Shown here: piece after piece, positions 7,836 through 14,325 of the stretch | Numbering within the stretch: the stretch's first letter is position 1 | How the letters are laid out: each line of letters begins with the position of its first letter | NCBI GenBank assembly: GCA_003530935.1 | Contig: DPEO01000108.1 | Coordinates: forward strand, 1 to 21,840 | DNA length: 21,840 bases | Direction: 5' to 3' | Source of the DNA: Desulfomicrobiaceae bacterium | Lineage (GTDB): Bacteria; Desulfobacterota; Desulfovibrionia; Desulfovibrionales; Desulfomicrobiaceae | Made by a program: the position numbers and the translations under genes | Notes under the pieces: generated by a model | What the model saw: the letters and a program-made list of their open reading frames with translations, nothing else | Databases searched by the model: none | What the model was told of the DNA's origin: nothing

Positions 7836-8135
7836 GTGCCGCCTGAGCTCGAAACCTCCCGAGCGCGGGGACATCGCCGCCTGGATGCCCGGACCTACGA
7901 TACCCAGTGCGCCACCTGCATCTGGGGTTGCCGCATGCCGGTGGAGATGATCATCGATCAGTGGAATCCGTCCAAAAAGCAGTACCGGTTCGAGACCTTT
8001 TGCTACGGCCCCAAAAGCTGCCCCGTTTACCGGTCTGGCCCCGCACGCAAAGCCCCTGGGCGCAGAGGCTTGTGGTATACCGAGGAGGACTGGGTGGACG
8101 AGGATGCCACCGCCCACCGCGGGCCGGATGATTGA
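7836..8135 (+). CDS. Conserved hypothetical Cys-rich small protein (possible metal-binding)
   Basis: The 99-residue ORF contains a compact conserved-looking core from residue about 18: Cys at 25, 28, 32, 56 and 62 in the pattern CATCIWGC ... CYGPKSC. This suggests a zinc or iron site. The C-terminus EEDWVDEDATAHRG is acidic. I recognise the pattern as a conserved hypothetical family but know no function. The GTG at 7836 is the only in-frame start near the core and has no good Shine-Dalgarno sequence, so the N-terminus is uncertain. It ends 11 bases before the start of the pyrimidine-dimer glycosylase gene, so the two are almost certainly co-transcribed, which hints at a role linked to DNA repair. 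No signal peptide or membrane segment is present. Confidence 0.7.
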   Translation: MPPELETSRARGHRRLDARTYDTQCATCIWGCRMPVEMIIDQWNPSKKQYRFETFCYGPKSCPVYRSGPARKAPGRRGLWYTEEDWVDEDATAHRGPDD

Positions 8136-8146
8136 GGGAGGACTCC

Positions 8147-8587
8147 ATGCGACTGTGGTCCGTGCATCCCCAATATCTCGACGCCAAAGGTCTGGTGGCC
8201 TTGTGGCGCGAAGGGCTCTTGGCCAAGGCCGTGCTCTCCGGAAAGACCCAAGGCTACCGGGCCCACCCGCAGCTTCTGCGTTTCCGAGAGCACCCCACGC
8301 CGCTTCTGGCCATCAACCACTACCTCGCTGCGGTGCTCATCGAGGCCCAGGCCCGCGGCTACCGATTCGATGCCCGCAAGATCGATCCCAAAGCCGCGGC
8401 CTCACCCATCCCGGTCACCTTAGGCCAACTCCACTATGAATGGGCGCACTTGCTGCGCAAGCTGCACGCCCGCGCCCCAGAAAAGGCGCGCCTCTGCGCT
8501 AGCGTGAAGCACCCAGAGCCGCACCCGCTTTTCTTCCTCGTGGACGGGCCCATTGCCCCGTGGGAAGTGGTGCCGACCGAAACATAG
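8147..8587 (+). CDS. Pyrimidine dimer DNA glycosylase (T4 endonuclease V-like)
   Basis: This 146-residue protein starts at ATG 8147, five bases after AGGGAGG (8135-8141). A TTG at 8132 is in frame but lies upstream of that site. The N-terminus MRLWSVHPQYLDAKGLVALWR and the following AVLSGKTQGYRAHPQLLRF are characteristic of the bacterial Pyr_excise family related to T4 DenV. Members cut the N-glycosyl bond at UV-induced cyclobutane pyrimidine dimers and nick the backbone as AP lyases. Glu22 is the likely equivalent of catalytic Glu23 of T4 DenV; the N-terminal amine normally acts as nucleophile. The length is close to the roughly 140 residues usual for the family. The Cys-rich small protein immediately upstream is its likely operon partner. 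It converges with the glutamine-type ABC operon. Confidence 0.8.
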   Translation: MRLWSVHPQYLDAKGLVALWREGLLAKAVLSGKTQGYRAHPQLLRFREHPTPLLAINHYLAAVLIEAQARGYRFDARKIDPKAAASPIPVTLGQLHYEWAHLLRKLHARAPEKARLCASVKHPEPHPLFFLVDGPIAPWEVVPTET

Positions 8588-8602
8588 CGGCAGCCCCCTT
8601 GC

Positions 8603-8620
8603 CCTGCGTCCAGGCGCAGG
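8603..8620. terminator. Small hairpin between convergent genes
   Basis: CCTGCG (8603-8608) and CGCAGG (8615-8620) pair perfectly around TCCAGG, in the 82-base gap between the ends of the glycosylase gene and glnQ. There is no T tract, so it is at best a weak bidirectional terminator. Confidence 0.3.
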
Positions 8621-8669
8621 AGGCATCGCACGCACGGCGAATCCCGCGCCAAGCCATCATGAAGGGAGT

Positions 8670-9398
8670 CTAATGAGCAATGACCTTGCCGAGAAAGTCA
8701 CGCAGCCGCGGATTTTGCGGATTGGCGAAAAAGGTTTCCGGCGCCCCTTCCTCCTGAATGCGGCCGCCGTCGATAAAGATCACCCGGTCGGCGACTTCCT
8801 TGGCAAACCCCATCTCATGGGTCACCACCACCATGGTCATGCCTTCCCGGGCAAGCTGCTTCATGACCTCGAGCACTTCCCCCACCAGCTCGGGATCCAA
8901 GGCCGACGTGGGTTCGTCAAAGAGAATCACCTTGGGCTGCAAGGCCAAGGCCCGGGCGATGGCCACCCGCTGCTTCTGCCCGCCGGAAAGCTGCTCCGGG
9001 TAGTTGTGCGCCTTTTCCGCCAGCCCCACCTTGGCCAAAAGCTCCAGCCCAAGCTTCTCCGCCTGGGCCGAATCCATGCCGCGCACCTTCACCGGCCCCA
9101 AAGTCACGTTGTGCAGCACCGTCATATGGGGAAAAAGATTGAATTGCTGGAAGACCATGGTGGCTTCCGCGCGCACCAGGTTCATATTGGTCTTGGGGTC
9201 CGTGACGTCGTGGCCGTCCACAATGATCCGGCCCGAAGTCGGCTGCTCCAGACGGTTGATACACCGAAGCACCGTGGACTTTCCCGATCCGGACGGGCCG
9301 ATGATGCACACCACTTCCCCAGGCCGCACGTGGAGATCGATCCCCTTGATGACTTCCAGATCGCCAAACGATTTGTGCAGATTTTCAATACGTATCAT
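8670..9398 (-). CDS. glnQ: Polar amino acid (glutamine-type) ABC transporter ATP-binding protein
   Basis: This cytoplasmic ATPase powers uptake of polar amino acids through the adjacent permease. Counting from the upstream GTG, Walker A GPSGSGKS lies at 36-43, the Q-loop at FQQFN, the signature LSGGQ at 139-143, Walker B ending in DE at 163-164 and the switch His in VTHEM. The sequence and length are typical of GlnQ/HisP proteins. I chose ATG 9398 (MIRIENLHKSFG), where family alignments usually begin. GTG 9404 adds two residues and is equally close to the TAG of glnP, so translational coupling is likely either way. It is the last gene of the glnH-glnP-glnQ operon. Specificity for glutamine over other polar amino acids is inferred from the binding protein. 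Confidence 0.93.
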   Translation of the reverse strand: MIRIENLHKSFGDLEVIKGIDLHVRPGEVVCIIGPSGSGKSTVLRCINRLEQPTSGRIIVDGHDVTDPKTNMNLVRAEATMVFQQFNLFPHMTVLHNVTLGPVKVRGMDSAQAEKLGLELLAKVGLAEKAHNYPEQLSGGQKQRVAIARALALQPKVILFDEPTSALDPELVGEVLEVMKQLAREGMTMVVVTHEMGFAKEVADRVIFIDGGRIQEEGAPETFFANPQNPRLRDFLGKVIAH

Positions 9399-9404
9399 AT
9401 CCAC

Positions 9405-10076
9405 CTACTTTCCCGGCACCACACGCAAATGCCGCTCCAAGGCCCGCAAAGCCCGGGCGATGCCCAGGGTCATCACCAAATACACGACGCCCACCGCCAG
9501 ATAGACTTCAAAGGCGCGGAAATTGACCGCCACGATCTCTTGACCAGTGCGCAAAAGTTCTCCCACGCCAATGACCATGAGCAGCGACGTATCTTTGAGG
9601 CTGATGATGAACTGGTTCCCCAAAGGGGGAATCATCCGCCGAAATGCCTGAGGCCAAATGATATAGCGCATGGTCTGGGTACGCGTGAGCCCAATGGAGC
9701 GCCCGGCCTCCATCTGTCCAGGGTTGATGGACTGGATGGCGCCACGGACGATTTCCGCAATATAGGCTCCGGAATTGACAGCGATAACGATGATCCCTGC
9801 CACGAGCGGCGGGATACGGACCCCCGAGGCCATAGGCACGCCATAATAGAGAAACATCGCCTGAACGAGCATCGGAGTGCCGCGAATGGTTTCAATGTAT
9901 ATTCCGGCAAGATTACGAAAGAACCCGTTGCGGGAAATCTTCATGAGTCCGGCGATAGCCCCCAGGACAAAGCCCACCGCAAGGCCGCCAATGGTGATGG
10001 CGACTGTATATTTGAGCCCCCGCAGGAGCATGGGAAAGGTTTCCAGCACCACGCTGGGTTCAAATTGAAAAGCCAT
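9405..10076 (-). CDS. glnP: Polar amino acid ABC transporter permease
   Basis: This 223-residue inner-membrane permease of the HisMQ/GlnP family has about five hydrophobic segments. The EAA coupling motif (EAGRSIGLTRTQTMRYIIWP) contacts the ATPase. I chose ATG 10076 (MAFQFEPSVV), preceded by AAGGA about nine bases upstream; a longer frame to 10160 would add a Pro/Gly-rich tail unlike the family and run into the intergenic hairpin. With only one permease gene, the transporter probably uses a permease homodimer. It lies between the binding protein gene (122-base gap with hairpin) and glnQ, which begins at its stop codon. Confidence 0.92.
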   Translation of the reverse strand: MAFQFEPSVVLETFPMLLRGLKYTVAITIGGLAVGFVLGAIAGLMKISRNGFFRNLAGIYIETIRGTPMLVQAMFLYYGVPMASGVRIPPLVAGIIVIAVNSGAYIAEIVRGAIQSINPGQMEAGRSIGLTRTQTMRYIIWPQAFRRMIPPLGNQFIISLKDTSLLMVIGVGELLRTGQEIVAVNFRAFEVYLAVGVVYLVMTLGIARALRALERHLRVVPGK

Positions 10077-10144
10077 GGAATCGTATCCTTTGCAGGCAGC
10101 GCCACACCCGTGCCCTGGGCTTGGCGGCCGAGGTTGAGGGACCC

Positions 10145-10171
10145 TGGCTGCAGGCCCCATGCCTGCAACCA
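10145..10171 (-). terminator. Intercistronic hairpin between glnH and glnP
   Basis: TGGCTGCAGGC (10145-10155) and GCCTGCAACCA (10161-10171) pair over 11 positions with one G-U type mismatch around a 5-base loop. On the minus-strand mRNA it lies just after the glnH stop and before glnP. Such hairpins usually stabilise the upstream binding-protein message or partially attenuate transcription, keeping binding protein in excess over permease. There is no T tract. Confidence 0.6.
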
Positions 10172-10197
10172 GGAGCGATCAAGAGATCAGAGAGAGG

Positions 10198-10938
10198 TTA
10201 TTTGGGTTCCGTGTTGAACCACTTGAGGTACAGATCGCGGTACGCGCCGCTCTCTTTGAGCTTTTTCAAGGCAGCGTTCACTTTGGACACCAGCGGGCTC
10301 CCCTTGGGGAAGGCAATGCCGTAGGACTGTCCCATGTACAGGGGGCCAACGACCTTCACCACGCCCTTTCCACGCTTGTTCATGAAATCGGCGATGACCG
10401 GCGAATCGAACACCACTGCGTCGGCGCCGCCGCTCAAAAGCTCCATGAACATGGCGTCATTGTTGGGGTACAGCTTCACTTCCTTGGCCTGGGCATTTTT
10501 TTTCACGAAGTCTTCGGAAGTTGTCCCCAGCTTAGTGGCCACGATTTTTCCTTTCAAATCTTCGATGGCATTGATGTCGGTGGCGTCTGCACGCACCAAG
10601 ATCAAAAGACCAGCGTTGTAGTACGGGTCGGAAAAATCAACGACCTTGGCCCGCTCTGGCTTAATGGTGATGCCGGCAATCCCCACGTCCAACTGCCCGG
10701 ACTGCAATCCAGGAATAATTCCATTGAAGTCCATGGGCTGCAGGTCATACTCCGCGCCAATCTCTTTGGCGATGGCAGCCCAAAGCTCCACATCAAAGCC
10801 CGTATGCACGCCGGTTTGCGGATCCTTGAATTCAAAGGGCGGAAAATTGGTATCCGTGGCCACCGTCAGCTTCTGCGCAAAAGCAGTCCCGACAAACAGC
10901 AGGCTCGCCGCCACCAGCATCAGTGACAATTTTTTCAT
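10198..10938 (-). CDS. glnH: Periplasmic glutamine-type amino acid-binding protein
   Basis: This 246-residue solute-binding protein of the SBP_bac_3 family begins with a Sec signal peptide, MKKLSLMLVAASLLFVGTAFA, likely cut after residue 21. The mature part starts KLTVATDTNFPPFEF, the usual family opening. Ligand-site segments are visible: GFDVELWAAIAKEIG, SGQLDVGIAGITIKPERAK, an Arg/Asp pair in that region, and LGTTSEDFV. It captures a polar amino acid in the periplasm and delivers it to GlnP-GlnQ. The start is supported by AAAGGAGGG just upstream of ATG 10938. It is first in its operon. The similarity to GlnH is good but does not by itself prove glutamine specificity. Confidence 0.92.
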   Translation of the reverse strand: MKKLSLMLVAASLLFVGTAFAQKLTVATDTNFPPFEFKDPQTGVHTGFDVELWAAIAKEIGAEYDLQPMDFNGIIPGLQSGQLDVGIAGITIKPERAKVVDFSDPYYNAGLLILVRADATDINAIEDLKGKIVATKLGTTSEDFVKKNAQAKEVKLYPNNDAMFMELLSGGADAVVFDSPVIADFMNKRGKGVVKVVGPLYMGQSYGIAFPKGSPLVSKVNAALKKLKESGAYRDLYLKWFNTEPK

Positions 10939-11185
10939 GTACCCTCCTTTAGTTTTGGTTCACGTTTCCTTCTACGGGTTCTCCCCGCAGCGGTGCACAC
11001 CCTGTGCTTTTTCCGAAAAAAACGGCCCAACTCAAGAAAATTTCCCACTCCACCCTGCAGAAGGCGTCCCGAGCTCCCCGCGTCTGCTTGCTTTTCCGCG
11101 CTTTTTCCAGAAAAAGACAGCTGTCTCCAACGCGGCCCCTGAAACGCCGCGCTCCGCAACCTCATTCCCCCGGAGGAGGAAAGGT
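10939..11185. promoter_or_regulatory. Divergent intergenic region with paired CTTTTTCC...AAAAA motifs
   Basis: This region separates divergent glnH and the cupin gene. Two similar near-palindromes occur, CTTTTTCCGAAAAA starting at 11007 and CTTTTTCCAGAAAAAG at 11101-11116, about 94 bases apart. They could be operator sites for one or both genes or chance A/T blocks. I could not pick clear -35/-10 boxes. Confidence 0.3.
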
Positions 11186-11533
11186 ATGAGCCCAGAGACC
11201 CCTGCCGCCGCATCCCTGGCCCCAGCCGCCGTGGTCACCCTTGCCGATCTCGTGACCTACGCCGAAGGGAGCATCGTCAGCCGGACCTTGGTCAAGAGCA
11301 CCGCAGGCACCATCACCCTTTTTGCCTTTGATGCCGGACAAAATCTCAGCGAACACACCGCCCCCTTCGACGCCTTGGTGCAGGTACTCGACGGCGAAGG
11401 GGAGTTCACCGTGGGCGGCACCCCGCACCGGGTAGGCGCGGGGCAGGCGATCCTCATGCCGGCCCATGTTCCCCATGCGGTGGGCGCTCCCCAACCATTC
11501 AAGATGCTCCTGACCATGCTCCGCGCCCAATAA
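11186..11533 (+). CDS. Small cupin-domain protein
   Basis: This 115-residue single-domain cupin starts at ATG 11186 behind GGAGGAAAGG. The conserved beta-barrel pattern is present: FDAGQNLSEHTAPFDALVQVLDGEGEFTVGG for motif 1, with His in SEH, and AGQAILMPAHVPHAV for motif 2, with two His. These residues could bind one divalent metal. Motif 1 lacks the second His of the classic HxH pair, so metal affinity may be reduced. Small cupins of this type include sugar- or oxidant-related enzymes and ligand-binding regulators, and a substrate cannot be named. It stands alone, divergent from glnH and convergent with corA. Confidence 0.8.
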   Translation: MSPETPAAASLAPAAVVTLADLVTYAEGSIVSRTLVKSTAGTITLFAFDAGQNLSEHTAPFDALVQVLDGEGEFTVGGTPHRVGAGQAILMPAHVPHAVGAPQPFKMLLTMLRAQ

Positions 11534-11550
11534 GACGCATCACCGCACAT

Positions 11551-11580
11551 CCATCGCCCCGCGTCTCTTCGGGGCGATGG
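11551..11580. terminator. Hairpin between convergent cupin and corA genes
   Basis: CCATCGCCCC (11551-11560) and GGGGCGATGG (11571-11580) are a perfect 10-base inverted repeat with a 10-base loop. It lies just after the cupin stop and a few bases beyond the corA stop on the other strand. No T tract follows in either direction. It probably blocks read-through between the convergent genes or protects both 3' ends. Confidence 0.5.
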
Positions 11581-11585
11581 CCGCA

Positions 11586-12518
11586 CTAAAGCCAGCGCTT
11601 ACGGGCAAACCACCACCACGTCGCCGCGACACCTCCTACGGCAAGCGCCGAAAGAATGGCAAACGCATGCGGCCAGTCCTGCATGGGAAGCGCGATGTTC
11701 ATCCCATAAATCCCGGAAATGATGTTCGGGACCATGAGGATAATGGTAAACCCGGCCAAAAACTTCATCACCATGTTCATATTATTGGAGATGATGGAGG
11801 CAAAAGCGTCCATGGTCCCGGAGAGGATATCACTATAGATATTGGCCATGCCGATGGCTTGGCGGTTCTCCGTGATGGCGTCCTCCAGCAAATCCACTTC
11901 TTCTTCCGAAAGCTGCACCGCCCGGAGACGAAGCACTTTATCCATGATGATGTCGTTGGCCTTGAGCGATGTGGTAAAATATACCAGGCTCTTTTCAATC
12001 CCCAAAAGATCAATGAGCTCCTGATTACGCATGGATTCTTGCAACGCCTGCTCAATGGTGTCCGAACGCCGATTGATGTCTTTCAAACAACGCAAATAGG
12101 CGAGCGCCGAACGTTGCATCAAGGTGATGGCAAAGTGCAGCCGGTGGGTAGTATCCACCTGGCGGGCGCGACCGTTCAAGATCTCGGTCACCAAGTCTTG
12201 CTGCGCCCGGCACACGGTGATCACCGCCGTCGGCGTGATCACCACACCGATGGGCATGGTGATATACGGCACGCGAGGATCCGCAGTGTTTTCCACAGGC
12301 ACGCGCAGCACCAAAAGGATCACCCCGTCTTCCACCTCGAGGCGGGCGCGCTCATCCGCATCCAAGGGGTCCACCAGGAAATCCAGCGGCACGCCCTGGA
12401 GCAAGGCCACGCGCTGCACCTCTTCTTCCGATGGATTGACCAGGTTGATCCAGCTATCGGGCTCCAGGTGATCCAAGGTCACCAGGGTATCGTACATTGT
12501 CTTGCGAATAAGAATCAT
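11586..12518 (-). CDS. corA: CorA-family magnesium/cobalt transporter
   Basis: This 310-residue inner-membrane divalent-cation channel begins at ATG 12518 (MILIRKTMYD), with GGGAGGG seven bases upstream. The cytoplasmic N-terminal domain and long helix fill residues 1 to about 245. Two transmembrane helices follow at about 251-270 and 284-303, with the selectivity motif YGMN at 271-274 between them and a basic C-terminus, all as in CorA. Mg2+ is the usual substrate; Co2+ and Ni2+ are also carried by relatives. The frame could be extended upstream to 12614, but those codons overlap a better-supported small ORF in another frame whose stop overlaps this start (ATGA). Expression is therefore probably coupled to that ORF and to the structured leader before it. 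Confidence 0.93.
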   Translation of the reverse strand: MILIRKTMYDTLVTLDHLEPDSWINLVNPSEEEVQRVALLQGVPLDFLVDPLDADERARLEVEDGVILLVLRVPVENTADPRVPYITMPIGVVITPTAVITVCRAQQDLVTEILNGRARQVDTTHRLHFAITLMQRSALAYLRCLKDINRRSDTIEQALQESMRNQELIDLLGIEKSLVYFTTSLKANDIIMDKVLRLRAVQLSEEEVDLLEDAITENRQAIGMANIYSDILSGTMDAFASIISNNMNMVMKFLAGFTIILMVPNIISGIYGMNIALPMQDWPHAFAILSALAVGGVAATWWWFARKRWL

Positions 12519-12652
12519 CGGCTTTCCCTCCCAGCGGTGGAATGAACGTTCATGAACCCAGAAACGCACATGCCACATGGGTAGGGATCGGCCTTGGAGC
12601 CCATATGCGCCCAAAAGTAGCGCACCAACGGCGTCGAAAAAAAGAGAAACAT
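12515..12652 (-). CDS. 45-residue small protein or leader peptide coupled to corA
   Basis: The minus-strand ATG at 12652 is preceded at seven bases by GGAGGG and opens a frame of 45 codons ending in TGA at 12517-12515, which overlaps the corA ATG by four bases. The peptide starts MFLFFSTPLVRYFWAH, a hydrophobic and aromatic stretch, continues SKADPYPCGMCVSGFMNVH with a CxxC pair, and ends in polar residues. Such a frame with strong initiation signals and ATGA coupling is unlikely to be accidental. It could be a regulatory leader peptide sensing cations or translation rate, comparable in principle to MgtL, or a small membrane partner of CorA. Codons near its 3' end carry the overlapping palindrome ATGAACGTTCAT (12542-12553). 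No homologue is recognised. Confidence 0.5.
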   Translation of the reverse strand: MFLFFSTPLVRYFWAHMGSKADPYPCGMCVSGFMNVHSTAGRESR

Positions 12653-12695
12653 GCGGCTGCCCTCCAGAGCCCTCGGCCCCTCCGGCAGCCCAACG
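12650..12695 (-). promoter_or_regulatory. Hairpin overlapping the ribosome-binding site of the corA leader ORF
   Basis: On the minus strand GGCTGCC-GGAG pairs with CTCTGG and GGCAGCC further on (the + strand shows GGCTGCC at about 12655-12661 and GGCAGCC at about 12683-12689). The Shine-Dalgarno GGAGGG of the leader ORF lies in the second arm, so the stem would restrict its translation. This is visible base pairing; any switching behaviour is inferred. Confidence 0.4.
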
Positions 12696-13122
12696 GGAGA
12701 TCAGAAGGGTGCGGCGGAGCCGAAGAGCGAAGCGGTGATGTCCCGGTGGGACTGGCTACTGTGACCAGCCCTATCGCCAGAATCCACGGAAAGCTCCTCG
12801 GTTACAGGTTGAGACACCAGGGGCCATTTGCCCTGCAAAGACGTGTTTTCTTATGCCACAATGCAACACAAATCAACCCTCGAGGGGGCTGTGTACCGGA
12901 CAATGATATGGCCACCCTGGATGGGACAATAAAAACGGCATCCCATGAAGACACGGGGTGACGTATTCATGCAGGCGGAACAAGCGCGGCGGGTTGGGAT
13001 GCCCCCACAGGCAGCGGCCGAAGCGGCCACGCGCTGAAGGGACCGCCCGAGGTTGGCCCGGAGCAGCCCCCTGCACACCAGGTCGCTGCCCCGGGCACGC
13101 CGAACGAAAGCGGGACGCTTTG
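12653..13122. other. Gene-free region between corA leader and livK
   Basis: About 470 bases have no convincing coding sequence. From left to right they hold the structured corA leader, a + strand segment (about 12706-12790) that resembles a cobalamin riboswitch core, a likely minus-strand promoter near 12848-12876, and a small hairpin right after the livK stop (AAAGCG/CGCTTT, 13107-13121). The piece from about 12880 to 13100 shows nothing recognisable. Confidence 0.5.
12848..12876 (-). promoter_or_regulatory. Putative sigma-70 promoter for corA
   Basis: On the minus strand TTGATT (12876-12871), a 17-base spacer and TAAGAA (12853-12848) form an acceptable -35/-10 pair. It would start a transcript near 12841, leaving about 190 bases of leader before the 45-codon ORF. 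The location is a prediction from sequence only. Confidence 0.35.
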
Positions 13123-14280
13123 CTACTGAGCCAGCACAAAGCGGCCGTCTTTGACCTCCACCATCACCATGGAATCCACGCCCAGGCCGTTATGGTCTTC
13201 GGGCGACAGATTGTAGACGCCCGAGACACCCACATAGCCTTTTGTGGTCTCGATGGCGCTGCGCAAGGCTTCAGGGTCCGTACCCACCCGTTCCATGGCT
13301 TTGACGATGAGCATGATGGCGTCCCACGCGTAGCCCGAATGGGTGTTGATGGGAAACTGCTTGGCGTATCCGCGCTCGGTGTAGCGGCGCACGAACTCCT
13401 GGATCACGGATTTTTGCGGGTCTGAATCCGGAAGTTCGTCCACCACCAAGAGTTTGGTGGCCGGCATACGCGTGCCTTCGCTCGCCGGGCCGGCAAGCTC
13501 GATATACTTGGGATCCGGCAGACCATGGCTTTGGAACAGCGGGATGGTCATCCCCAATTGCTGGCGGTTCTTGGCCACGATGGCCCCGGCCGGACCGATG
13601 GTCCACACCACGAGGGCCTGGGGGTTGGCGTTCTTGATGGAAACCAGTTGCGCGGTCACGTCCGTGTCGCGGGCGCCAAAGGCCTCCTTGGCCACGAACT
13701 CGATACCAAAACGCGGGGCCAGGGCCTCCATCCAACGCAATCCGTCCTTACCAAAGCCGTCGTCCGCCGTGAGCAAGGCCACCCGCGTGAGGCCCTTGTC
13801 CTTGAGGTAGGTAAAGAGCCGTTCCACGGCCGTGGACGAGCGCTGCGGCGACTTGAACACCCAGTGCGCGGGGCCGAACTTCCCGCCGTCCATGATCACC
13901 GGGTCCCCGCCCACGGTCATGACAATGGGGGTACGCCCGGTGTGCACGATCTTCTTCACGTTCATCCCCGTGTCCGTGAGGGTGGGCCCCACGATGGCCG
14001 CCACTTTGTCCTTGTAGATGAACTTGGTGGCGATGGAGGCCGCCTTGGCTGGATCGCCTTCGGTGTCGGCGACGACGAGTTCCACCGGCGTGCCGTTGAC
14101 ACCGCCTGCGGCATTGATGGCGTCCACCACCATCTCGGCAACCAGCTTGGTGGGCGTGCCGATGAAGGCCGCCCGGCCGGAAAGGTCGAAAAAGGCGCCG
14201 ATCTTGATGACGTCCTCGGCAAACGCCGGAGCCGCCCCCAAACAGAAAAACATCAACAGCCACACCACTCTCTTCGCCAT
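13123..14280 (-). CDS. livK: Branched-chain amino acid-type ABC transporter substrate-binding protein
   Basis: This 385-residue periplasmic binding protein (Peripla_BP_6, LivJ/LivK type) starts at ATG 14280 behind GGAGGAAAT. The signal peptide is MAKRVVWLLMFFCLGAAPAFA, likely cut before ED. The mature protein opens with VIKIGAFFDLSGRAAFIGTP, and AINAAGGVNG, a family hallmark, follows. Further segments DTEGDPAKAASIATKFI and VAAIVGPTLTDTG fit the periplasmic-binding fold. It is the last gene of the run livH-livM-livG-livF/paaK-livK, an unusual position because the binding protein is often first. An aryl-CoA ligase domain just upstream in the operon suggests the ligand may be an aromatic acid or aromatic amino acid rather than Leu/Ile/Val; this is inference. 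Confidence 0.9.
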   Translation of the reverse strand: MAKRVVWLLMFFCLGAAPAFAEDVIKIGAFFDLSGRAAFIGTPTKLVAEMVVDAINAAGGVNGTPVELVVADTEGDPAKAASIATKFIYKDKVAAIVGPTLTDTGMNVKKIVHTGRTPIVMTVGGDPVIMDGGKFGPAHWVFKSPQRSSTAVERLFTYLKDKGLTRVALLTADDGFGKDGLRWMEALAPRFGIEFVAKEAFGARDTDVTAQLVSIKNANPQALVVWTIGPAGAIVAKNRQQLGMTIPLFQSHGLPDPKYIELAGPASEGTRMPATKLLVVDELPDSDPQKSVIQEFVRRYTERGYAKQFPINTHSGYAWDAIMLIVKAMERVGTDPEALRSAIETTKGYVGVSGVYNLSPEDHNGLGVDSMVMVEVKDGRFVLAQ

Positions 14281-14325
14281 ATTTCCTCCTCGTGGTTTTG
14301 CAGACGTGCGCCGTCCGTGAGACCG

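Noticed and set aside
8553..10217. A 554-codon + strand ORF opposite glnQ and glnP
   Set aside because: It is an antisense shadow of two clear ABC transporter genes, rich in His, Gln and Arg.
12653..12845. M-box (Mg2+) riboswitch in the corA leader
   Set aside because: None of the conserved M-box blocks could be found on the minus strand despite the suggestive gene context.
12542..12961. A 139-codon + strand ORF in the corA-livK gap
   Set aside because: Its composition is biased, no family is recognisable, there is no ribosome-binding site, and it overlaps structured leader sequence.
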